Positions 1 through 4,629 of a DNA stretch of 5,243 bases are shown here, one piece after another. Every line of letters starts with the position of its first letter. Within the stretch, counting starts at the first letter, position 1. This DNA comes from Bacteroidales bacterium (GTDB lineage Bacteria; Bacteroidota; Bacteroidia; Bacteroidales; UBA1402): assembly GCA_023230125.1 (NCBI GenBank), contig JALNXZ010000126.1, forward strand, positions 1 through 5,243. Reading direction: 5' to 3'. Under the pieces are notes generated by a model that was not told the origin of the DNA, ran no database searches, and saw nothing but the letters and a program-made list of their open reading frames with translations. The position numbers and the translations under genes are program-made.

Positions 1-97
1 TGCTCCGGTCAATGATCTTTCACGTGGTTGCTCGACAGATGATATTTTTAAAATGATTACCATCACTTCCAACCAGGCTATTGGATTGAAGAAATAA
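1..97 (+). CDS. pta: Phosphate acetyltransferase, C-terminal end (partial)
   Basis: This is the 3' end of a gene entering from the left; codons run from position 2 to a TAA at 95-97, giving 31 residues. The peptide contains PVNDLSRGCS followed by a D-D-I segment and ITSNQAI near the end, which is the typical C-terminus of the PTA_PTB domain of phosphotransacetylase. The enzyme interconverts acetyl-CoA and acetyl phosphate in the cytoplasm. The identification rests on this short tail plus the next gene being acetate kinase, its usual partner in Bacteroidota. Whether the full protein carries an extra N-terminal domain cannot be seen. No T-rich terminator hairpin follows the stop, so readthrough into ackA is plausible. 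Confidence 0.9.
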   Translation, partial: APVNDLSRGCSTDDIFKMITITSNQAIGLKK

Positions 98-258
98 ACT
101 TTATGACATGATTCTTCGTTAAAGGTCAATATTGATTTTGCCTGTAATATGGATTAGAAAATATAAAATGAAACGAGCATCATATGGATGTTTCTCAAAG
201 ATGATGGAAATCTGACATGTGAGTTCCATACGATTTAAAAAAAAACAATTATTTACGT
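98..258 (+). other. pta-ackA intergenic spacer
   Basis: This 161 bp AT-rich gap is long for two genes of one pathway on the same strand. There is no exact TAnnTTTG box; the nearest match is TGATTTTG at 133-140, without a convincing TTTG about 20 bp upstream. A perfect 10-bp palindrome TCAATATTGA lies at 126-135, directly before it. A weak bulged hairpin can be drawn around 170-196 (GAAA/TTTC and CATC/GATG arms) but no T-run follows, so it does not look like an intrinsic terminator. An A-run lies about 237-245 ahead of the ackA start. No convincing gene is present. Confidence 0.5.
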
Positions 259-1458
259 ATGAAAATTTTAGTATTGAATTGCGGAAGTTCCTCCATCAAA
301 TACAAGTTATTTGATATGGAAGCCAAAACTGTGATGGCTCAGGGTGGTATTGAGAAAATAAGTTTAAAAGGTTCTTTTTTGAAACTGACTACTCCTGACA
401 ATCGGAAAGTGATTCTTGAAAAAAATATACCCGGGCATCAGACTGGTGTTGAATTTATTCTGAGTGTTTTGACCAGTAAGGAAAATGGTTGTCTGCATTC
501 GTTGAAAGAAATTGACGCTGTTGGTCACCGGGTTGTACATGGAGGAGAAAAATTCAATTCGAGTGTTTTGATCAACAATGTTGTTATTGATCAGATTGAG
601 GAATGTAAAGAATTGGCTCCTTTACACAATCCTTCCAATTTGATTGGAATCAGGGCTGTTGAGAATGCGTTGCCCGGCATTCGACAGGTTGCTGTTTTTG
701 ATACGGCTTTCCATCAGACGATGCCTCCAAAGGCTTATATCTATGGTCTGCCTTATTCTTATTACGAAAAGTATGGCATTCGTCGTTATGGCTTTCATGG
801 TACCAGTCACCGCTATGTTTCGAAACGTGCCTGTGATGTGCTTGGCGTAAAATATGAAGATCAGAGAATCATTACGGCACATATTGGTAACGGTGCTTCC
901 ATCACTGCCATAAAAGATGGTAAATCCATCGATACGTCAATGGGTATGACTCCTGTTGACGGACTTCTAATGGGTACACGTTCTGGAGAAATCGATGCCG
1001 GTGTATTGACTTTCATTTCTGAAAAAGAACATTTAAGTGCAAAGGGAATCAGTGAACTTCTCAATAAAAAGAGTGGCGTTCTTGGCGTTTCCGGGGTTTC
1101 TTCTGACATGCGTGAGTTGAGTGCTGCTTGTGAACAAGGAAACCAAAGGGCAATTTTAGCCATGGATATGTTTAATTATCGTATCCATAAATATGTAGGG
1201 TCATATGCTGCTGTCTTAGGAGGTCTGGATATTCTGGTATTTACCGGAGGCGTTGGCGAAAATCAATGGACCACCCGTACCGATGTATGCAAGAATCTGG
1301 AGTTTATGGGCATCAAACTTGATGAATCCAAGAATACAGGTATGCGTGGTAAGGAGATGATCATTTCTACACCTGATTCAAAGGTTACAGTTATGGTGGT
1401 ACCTACTGATGAAGAATTCATGATAGCAAAGGATACCCTTGAAATACTGAAAAAATAA
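259..1458 (+). CDS. ackA: Acetate kinase
   Basis: The 399-residue cytoplasmic enzyme transfers phosphate from acetyl phosphate to ADP, yielding acetate and ATP: the substrate-level phosphorylation step of acetate fermentation, reversible for acetate activation. Length matches the family (about 400 aa). ASKHA-fold signatures are all present: NCGSSSIKY from N7, GHRVVHGG with R91, FDTAFH with D148, RRYGFHGTSHRY with H180, AHIGNGAS with H208/N211, MTPVDGLLMGTRSGE with R241, the nucleotide-binding FTGGVGEN (328-335), and PTDEEFMIA with E385. N7, R91, D148, H180 and R241 fall at the numbering known for the Methanosarcina enzyme, which supports the chosen ATG and intact catalysis. There is no Shine-Dalgarno, only an A-rich leader, as is usual in Bacteroidota. 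It probably works with pta upstream. The stop is 26 bp from the convergent lpxH-like stop. Confidence 0.98.
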   Translation: MKILVLNCGSSSIKYKLFDMEAKTVMAQGGIEKISLKGSFLKLTTPDNRKVILEKNIPGHQTGVEFILSVLTSKENGCLHSLKEIDAVGHRVVHGGEKFNSSVLINNVVIDQIEECKELAPLHNPSNLIGIRAVENALPGIRQVAVFDTAFHQTMPPKAYIYGLPYSYYEKYGIRRYGFHGTSHRYVSKRACDVLGVKYEDQRIITAHIGNGASITAIKDGKSIDTSMGMTPVDGLLMGTRSGEIDAGVLTFISEKEHLSAKGISELLNKKSGVLGVSGVSSDMRELSAACEQGNQRAILAMDMFNYRIHKYVGSYAAVLGGLDILVFTGGVGENQWTTRTDVCKNLEFMGIKLDESKNTGMRGKEMIISTPDSKVTVMVVPTDEEFMIAKDTLEILKK

Positions 1459-1484
1459 GGCTGTCTTAATATAATCAAGAATTG

Positions 1485-2243
1485 CTACTCTTCTTCAAAA
1501 AGTTCAATCCGGAATTCTTTTTCATCTAATACTCCATAGGAGAAAATTTTTATCCAATCTCCCAATATGATGACCCTGCTTTTTTGAGAAATCATCAAAT
1601 TAACAAGAATGTGTCTGTGCCCGAATAAATAATAATCGGCTGCATTTTCTCCGTTTTCTGCGGCATGTTTTTTGGAAAACTGTATTAAGTATTCTTTGTC
1701 TTCACCAAGATATTCTTCCGGATTAGCCTCTCGTTTCAGCCTGCTATGTTTCGCCCAGATAAGTCCCAACCCAATGCTTTGGCGGGGGTGTAGGGCTGAA
1801 AACAGTTTTTGGCAAAATTTACAATGGAATAGGATTCTAAGCATCCTGAATTCGAAAGATGGGTCTCCAAGACCGTCTCCATGAGCCATGTAAAACTTCT
1901 TACCATGGATGACTGTTTCTATGGGATTTGTATAGACAGTAACTCCCAGTTCACTCTGAACATAGTTAAATAACCAAATATCATGATTACCGGTGAACCA
2001 ATATACAGGAATGCCTGCGTCCGTGAATTCTGCAATTTTTCCGAAAAAGCGTGAATAGCCTTTGGGTACGACCAATTTGTGTTCATACCAGTAGTCAATC
2101 ATGTCTCCCAGCATATAGAGGGCCTCACAATCAGGTTTGATACTGTCCATCCAACGTACCAGCTTTTTTTCGTTGTATAGTTTATCTTTATATGCTAAAG
2201 ACCCCAGATGGGCATCAGTGACAAAATAGGTTTTCATTTGCAT
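1485..2243 (-). CDS. lpxH: UDP-2,3-diacylglucosamine pyrophosphatase, LpxH-like
   Basis: A 252-residue calcineurin-like metallophosphoesterase. The five metal-site blocks are seen in order: TDAHLG (D10, H12), LGDMIDYW (D47), TGNHD (N86, H87), AHGDGLGD (H121) and FGHRH (H209, H211). The central insert (about 129-200), rich in basic and aromatic residues, fits the LpxH lid that binds the acyl chains. LpxH hydrolyses UDP-2,3-diacylglucosamine to lipid X plus UMP at the inner face of the cytoplasmic membrane, an early lipid A step. It starts 2 bp after the stop of the DUF59 gene, so it is almost certainly co-transcribed and perhaps translationally coupled; M1 and M3 are both possible starts and I kept M1. 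Family is secure; the exact substrate is inferred from the motif pattern and from Bacteroidota homologues, and a related phosphoesterase role is not excluded. Confidence 0.85.
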   Translation of the reverse strand: MQMKTYFVTDAHLGSLAYKDKLYNEKKLVRWMDSIKPDCEALYMLGDMIDYWYEHKLVVPKGYSRFFGKIAEFTDAGIPVYWFTGNHDIWLFNYVQSELGVTVYTNPIETVIHGKKFYMAHGDGLGDPSFEFRMLRILFHCKFCQKLFSALHPRQSIGLGLIWAKHSRLKREANPEEYLGEDKEYLIQFSKKHAAENGENAADYYLFGHRHILVNLMISQKSRVIILGDWIKIFSYGVLDEKEFRIELFEEE

Positions 2244-2245
2244 TT

Positions 2246-2563
2246 TTATAAGAATCCCAATTCCAGTTTTGCTTCTTCTGTCATCATATCCTTGTCCCAG
2301 GCAGGATCGAAAACAAGGTTGATGGTGACGTTTTTGATTCCTTCGACGGATTCGACTTTCATGCGCACGTCTTCCATGATAAAATCGGCCGCAGGGCAGT
2401 TTGGTGCAGTCAGGGTCATTTCAAGGAATACATCGCCTCCTTCGGTAACTTCAATTTTGTAAATCATTCCCAAGTCATAGACATTGATGGGAATTTCGGG
2501 ATCGTACACGGTCTTCAACATACGAACGATAGATTCTTCTGTCTGTAAAAACGGATTATCCAT
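2246..2563 (-). CDS. DUF59/MIP18-family Fe-S cluster assembly protein (SufT-like)
   Basis: A 105-residue single-domain protein. It has the family hallmarks: a helical start ending in VYDPEIPINVYDLGMIY (about 19-35), the core MTLTAPNCPAA with the conserved cysteine C56, and a C-terminal VFDPAWDKDMMTEEAK block (about 84-99). Relatives include SufT, PaaD/PaaJ and eukaryotic CIA2/MIP18; in bacteria the stand-alone form is linked to iron-sulfur cluster maturation or carriage, with the cysteine as probable functional residue. No suf gene lies in the window, so SufT itself is not proven and I give no symbol. The gene has its own -7 box (2580-2587) just after radC and leads a tight pair with the lpxH-like gene. 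The start is set by homology, since the next Met (M15) would cut into the domain. An AAAGG lies only 2 nt before the ATG, closer than ideal. Confidence 0.88.
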   Translation of the reverse strand: MDNPFLQTEESIVRMLKTVYDPEIPINVYDLGMIYKIEVTEGGDVFLEMTLTAPNCPAADFIMEDVRMKVESVEGIKNVTINLVFDPAWDKDMMTEEAKLELGFL

Positions 2564-2573
2564 TACCTTTCAT
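2556..2573 (-). other. Five-codon ORF overlapping the DUF59 gene start
   Basis: ATG at 2573-2571 reads MKGNG and stops with TAA at 2558-2556, spanning the start codon of the DUF59 gene in another frame. The predicted transcript start (about 5-7 nt after the -7 box at 2580-2587) would put this ATG at or next to the 5' end. It may be chance in such a short leader; there is no evidence of translation beyond the layout. Confidence 0.2.
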
Positions 2574-2579
2574 TTTTGG

Positions 2580-2611
2580 CAAAGGTACATTTTTTTCCAA
2601 TACGTTGAAAA
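2580..2611 (-). promoter_or_regulatory. Bacteroidota-type promoter of the DUF59-lpxH unit
   Basis: On the minus strand, TACCTTTG at 2587-2580 is an exact match to the Bacteroidota -7 consensus TAnnTTTG. A TTTT at 2611-2608 sits 20 bp upstream, where the -33 TTTG is expected (3 of 4). It fits wholly in the 50 bp between the radC stop and the DUF59 start, and would give a leader of only about 10 nt. Confidence 0.6.
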
Positions 2612-2613
2612 CC

Positions 2614-3354
2614 TCAGATTTTTCCCTCGTCAGCGTAACTGTAATAACTGCTGTCACTGAAAATGACGTGGTCGGTAAACTGGATATCCATGTTTTGGCA
2701 GGCATTTCTGAGCTTGTTGGTAATCTTGTCATCGCAGGAGCTTGGATGGGGATTTCCGGAAGGATGGTTATGGCAAAGTACGATGGCAGAGGCAAGCTTT
2801 TCCAGTGCATGCTTTAGTACAATTTTCGGATCGACAGTCGTTTCTGAAACTCCTCCATGGCTAATACGTATGGTATCTATGATTCTGTGTTGATTGTTCA
2901 TCAGCAAAAGCCAGCACTCTTCGTGGGAAAGATCGATTAGCCTCGAATGGAAGAGCTCGTAAATGTCTCTACTGTTGGCGATTTGAAGGCGCTTGACAAT
3001 ATCGGAGGAACGTCTGCGTTTGCCCAATTCCATGGCTGCAGCGATGGTGACCGCTTTGGCAGGCCCAATACCGACAAATTGGTTGCATAAACTGTTGATG
3101 CTGATCTTCCCCAATTCATTGAGATTGTTTTGCACGTGACTCAAAATCCGTTTGGCCAGATCCACGGCACTTTCTTTTTTTGATCCCGATCCCAGAAGAA
3201 TTGCCAGCAACTCCGCATTGCTTAACGCTTCTGTCCCTTTATTGATCATTTTCTCCCTTGGCCTGTCCTCCACAGCCCATCTCTTGATTCCGAAAGGCAT
3301 CTCAGTCCCTGAACCCTCTATGCAATCCCTTACCGTCATCCTTTTATCCTTCAT
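2614..3354 (-). CDS. radC: RadC family protein (JAB/MPN metalloprotease-like)
   Basis: 246 residues. The N-terminal UPF0758 domain has KRWAVEDRPREKM (24-36) and SNAELLAILLGSG (45-57). A helix-hairpin-helix-like turn follows (VGIGPAKA, 94-101). The C-terminal JAMM/MPN domain carries an acidic pair E145/E146 and the zinc motif HNHPSGNPHPS with H195, H197, S205 and D208, so the metal site looks intact. Despite the name, a role in recombination repair has not held up for the E. coli gene; the molecular function is unknown. The start is uncertain: M1 (3354) leaves about 18 residues before the usual family start near M19 (3300); M6 (3339) has AAGGA 7 nt upstream (3351-3347). All three lie downstream of the predicted promoter. 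The gene stands alone between the efp terminator and the next promoter. Confidence 0.93.
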   Translation of the reverse strand: MKDKRMTVRDCIEGSGTEMPFGIKRWAVEDRPREKMINKGTEALSNAELLAILLGSGSKKESAVDLAKRILSHVQNNLNELGKISINSLCNQFVGIGPAKAVTIAAAMELGKRRRSSDIVKRLQIANSRDIYELFHSRLIDLSHEECWLLLMNNQHRIIDTIRISHGGVSETTVDPKIVLKHALEKLASAIVLCHNHPSGNPHPSSCDDKITNKLRNACQNMDIQFTDHVIFSDSSYYSYADEGKI

Positions 3355-3395
3355 ATTGTTTTTTTATTTAATCATAAAATACACAAAAAGAAACA

Positions 3396-3426
3396 CAAAG
3401 GTAATATAATATAAATAATTAAAAAA
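3396..3426 (-). promoter_or_regulatory. Bacteroidota-type promoter of radC
   Basis: TACCTTTG at 3403-3396 on the minus strand is an exact TAnnTTTG -7 box, identical to that of the DUF59 gene. The -33 region (about 3426-3423) is a run of T rather than a clear TTTG. The position, just after the efp terminator and about 40 bp before the radC ATG, makes sense as an independent promoter. Confidence 0.6.
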
Positions 3427-3435
3427 TAAACGTTG

Positions 3436-3473
3436 AAAAAAAAAGAGAGTGAACAAATCGCCCACTCTCTTTT
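3436..3473 (-). terminator. Intrinsic terminator of efp
   Basis: A perfect 11-bp stem, AAAAGAGAGTG (3441-3451) with CACTCTCTTTT (3463-3473), encloses an 11-nt loop. On the minus strand it is followed by an unbroken run of nine U (3444-3436, partly in the stem). It ends efp transcription 44 bp after the efp stop and insulates radC. Confidence 0.9.
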
Positions 3474-3516
3474 CAAATATTTTCTTTTAAAAGACTCAAA
3501 ATCGCCCTAAGAAAAT

Positions 3517-4080
3517 TTATCTTACGCGTTCGGCGTATGATCCATCTCTAGTATCCACTTTTATCTTTTCACCAACCTCGATGAACAACGGAACCCTAAC
3601 CGTTGCCCCAGTCTCAACTGTTGCCGGTTTTAACGTATTGGTAGCTGTATCACCCCTCAATCCTGGCTCTGTATATGTCACTTCCAAAATAACGTGTGTA
3701 GGCATGTCTGCATATAATACGGTTTCGGATTCAGCGTGGGAAACAACGTCTAATATATCACCCTCTTTCATGAATTCAACGCCGTTGATGCATTCTCCAT
3801 TAATAAAAATCTGTTCGTAGGTTTCAACGTTCATAAAGTTGTAACCCATATCATCTTTGTAAAGATATTGATAAGGTCTACGTTCGATGCGGACTTCTTC
3901 AATTTTAACACCAGCATTAAAAGTACGATCCAGAGTACGACCTGTTACGACGTTTTTTAGCTTTGTGCGAACAAATGCAGCACCTTTGCCTGGTTTCACA
4001 TGTAGAAACTCTGTAATGAAAAAGTATTGGCCATCGATGTCGAGGCACATTCCATTTTTAATATCAGCTGTTGTTGCCAT
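3517..4080 (-). CDS. efp: Translation elongation factor P
   Basis: 187 residues, the standard EF-P length. EF-P binds between the P and E sites of the ribosome and promotes peptide bond formation at polyproline stretches. Three beta-barrel domains: I (about 1-64) with the tip loop PGKG (30-33), where K32 is the residue at the site that is modified in many bacteria; II (about 65-127); III (128-187) with the EF-P signature between K151 and G170 (KPATVETG then VP and G). The tip is lysine, not arginine, so the EarP rhamnosylation route is not expected; no EpmA/EpmB-like gene is in the window, and the modification state is unknown. It is divergent from rpmH across a shared 266 bp regulatory region and ends at its own terminator. 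No Shine-Dalgarno is seen. Confidence 0.97.
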   Translation of the reverse strand: MATTADIKNGMCLDIDGQYFFITEFLHVKPGKGAAFVRTKLKNVVTGRTLDRTFNAGVKIEEVRIERRPYQYLYKDDMGYNFMNVETYEQIFINGECINGVEFMKEGDILDVVSHAESETVLYADMPTHVILEVTYTEPGLRGDTATNTLKPATVETGATVRVPLFIEVGEKIKVDTRDGSYAERVR

Positions 4081-4137
4081 ATTCTATTGTCTAATATATT
4101 GATTATCGATTATTTCACTTTTTCCGAAAAGGAGGTG

Positions 4138-4169
4138 CAAATATCAGCAAAATCTATAGAACTAGCAAG
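4138..4169 (-). promoter_or_regulatory. efp: Probable efp promoter
   Basis: On the minus strand GATATTTG (4145-4138) matches the -7 box TAnnTTTG at all but the first base, and CTTG (4169-4166) matches the -33 TTTG at 3 of 4 with a 20-bp spacer. It would give a leader of about 50 nt. Weaker than the other promoters here because of the two mismatches. Confidence 0.45.
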
Positions 4170-4186
4170 CTTTGATTTGAAAAGCT
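4168..4186. repeat. Inverted repeat AGCTTT-N7-AAAGCT
   Basis: Six-bp arms (4168-4173 and 4181-4186) around a 7-bp spacer, overlapping the predicted efp -33 box. The position suits a repressor site, but no regulator is recognised. Confidence 0.35.
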
Positions 4187-4190
4187 GGTG

Positions 4191-4202
4191 TAAAGGCCTT
4201 TA
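4191..4202. repeat. 12-bp perfect palindrome TAAAGGCCTTTA
   Basis: A perfect palindrome lying between the divergent efp and rpmH promoters, about 22 bp upstream of the efp -33 box. It could be an operator; no known motif is assigned. Confidence 0.4.
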
Positions 4203-4214
4203 TATATTGTGCTT

Positions 4215-4246
4215 AAAATCCTGAAGTTTGTCAATAAAATCCTGAA
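4215..4246 (+). repeat. Direct repeat AAAATCCTGAA, two copies 21 bp apart
   Basis: Exact 11-mers at 4215-4225 and 4236-4246, start-to-start 21 bp (two helical turns), each followed by a GTCAA at a slightly different distance. The second copy ends 23 bp before the rpmH -33 box. A shorter AAATCCT recurs at 4288-4294, running into the -7 box. Confidence 0.5.
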
Positions 4247-4269
4247 TAGTCAAAAAAAAATAGCTTTAG

Positions 4270-4301
4270 GTTGTAAATTGAAAAAATAAATCCTACTTTT
4301 G
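4270..4301 (+). promoter_or_regulatory. rpmH: Bacteroidota-type promoter of rpmH
   Basis: TACTTTTG at 4294-4301 is an exact TAnnTTTG -7 box and GTTG at 4270-4273 (3 of 4 to TTTG) lies 20 bp upstream. The best promoter in the window; transcription should start around 4306-4308. Confidence 0.75.
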
Positions 4302-4311
4302 CAGGCCGAAA

Positions 4312-4350
4312 ATGGATATAAATAAATACAAAATACAAGAACTTCTATGA
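4312..4350 (+). CDS. Possible 12-residue leader peptide ahead of rpmH
   Basis: ATG at 4312-4314 opens a 12-codon frame (MDINKYKIQELL) ending in TGA at 4348-4350. The stop overlaps the rpmH start as ATGA, the usual arrangement for translational coupling. The predicted transcript start is only a few nt upstream, so ribosomes would have to load near the 5' end. No recognised homology, no Shine-Dalgarno. It may be chance in an AT-rich leader, but the exact junction deserves testing. Confidence 0.3.
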   Translation: MDINKYKIQELL

Positions 4351-4505
4351 AGAGGACATTTCAACCATCAAACAGAAAAAGAGCGAATAAACATGGTTTT
4401 CGCTCCAGAATGGCAACGGCAAACGGTCGTCGCGTTTTAGCTAATCGCCGTGCGAACGGTCGTAAGAAATTAACCGTTTCAGATGAAGAGCGTTTGAGAG
4501 GATAA
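4347..4505 (+). CDS. rpmH: 50S ribosomal protein L34
   Basis: 52 residues, strongly basic, with the full L34 signature: it opens MKRTFQPSNRKR, continues through HGFRSRM (16-22) and NGRRVLANRRANGRKKL (25-42), and has a C-terminal acidic-basic tail. L34 is a small 50S protein that packs against 23S rRNA. In many bacteria rpmH sits next to rnpA and dnaA; here it does not, and is instead divergent from efp and followed by a PASTA gene. It is probably monocistronic, as a strong promoter lies upstream and a terminator starts 24 bp after the stop. The leader has no clear Shine-Dalgarno. Confidence 0.98.
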   Translation: MKRTFQPSNRKRANKHGFRSRMATANGRRVLANRRANGRKKLTVSDEERLRG

Positions 4506-4528
4506 TTTTTTGTATTGCAACAAAATAT

Positions 4529-4562
4529 AAAAAGTAAAGATCGCAAAGTCTTTACTTTTTTT
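4529..4562 (+). terminator. Intrinsic terminator of rpmH
   Basis: A perfect 12-bp stem AAAAAGTAAAGA (4529-4540) with TCTTTACTTTTT (4549-4560), an 8-nt loop TCGCAAAG, and a T-run 4556-4562 followed by GTTTTT. It ends rpmH before the PASTA gene. Confidence 0.92.
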
Positions 4563-4571
4563 GTTTTTATG

Positions 4572-4585
4572 ACTTAACCTTAAGT
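4572..4585. repeat. Inverted repeat ACTTAA-CC-TTAAGT
   Basis: Perfect 6-bp arms around 2 bp, placed 13 bp upstream of the PASTA-gene -7 box, where the -33 element would be. A candidate operator; no regulator is known from the sequence. Confidence 0.35.
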
Positions 4586-4598
4586 TTGTTTTTTTTCG

Positions 4599-4606
4599 TA
4601 CTTTTG
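4599..4606 (+). promoter_or_regulatory. -7 box of the PASTA-protein gene
   Basis: TACTTTTG is an exact TAnnTTTG match, identical to the rpmH -7 box, 23 bp before the ATG. No TTTG-like -33 element is visible at 19-21 bp upstream, where the ACTTAA inverted repeat lies instead, so the promoter may be weak or activator-dependent. Confidence 0.55.
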
Positions 4607-4629
4607 AATTTCGAAAAAATTGATCACTT

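Larger units (their letters stand above)
4081..4346. other. Divergent regulatory region between efp and rpmH
   Basis: 266 bp of AT-rich DNA with no full-size gene. From left to right it holds the efp leader, the efp promoter (4138-4169), an inverted repeat AGCTTT/AAAGCT (4168-4186) touching the efp -33 box, a 12-bp perfect palindrome TAAAGGCCTTTA (4191-4202), two copies of AAAATCCTGAA 21 bp apart (4215-4246), the rpmH promoter (4270-4301) and the rpmH leader with a tiny ORF (4312-4350). Confidence 0.7.

Noticed and set aside
168..215. 15-codon ORF (MKRASYGCFSKMMEI) in the pta-ackA spacer
   Set aside because: No promoter box, no Shine-Dalgarno, no coupling to ackA (stop 43 bp before its ATG); chance frames this short are common.
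861..1163. 100-codon open frame antisense to ackA
   Set aside because: It lies wholly inside the strongly conserved acetate kinase gene, has no family features and is the expected shadow of that coding sequence.
1455..1470. Small TAAG/CTTA hairpin between the convergent ackA and lpxH ends
   Set aside because: Only 4 bp of continuous stem and no T-run on either strand; not a credible terminator.
4127..4137. Perfect plus-strand Shine-Dalgarno AAAAGGAGGTG
   Set aside because: No start codon at suitable distance and no gene downstream on that strand; the site is inside the promoter/leader of the opposite-strand efp.
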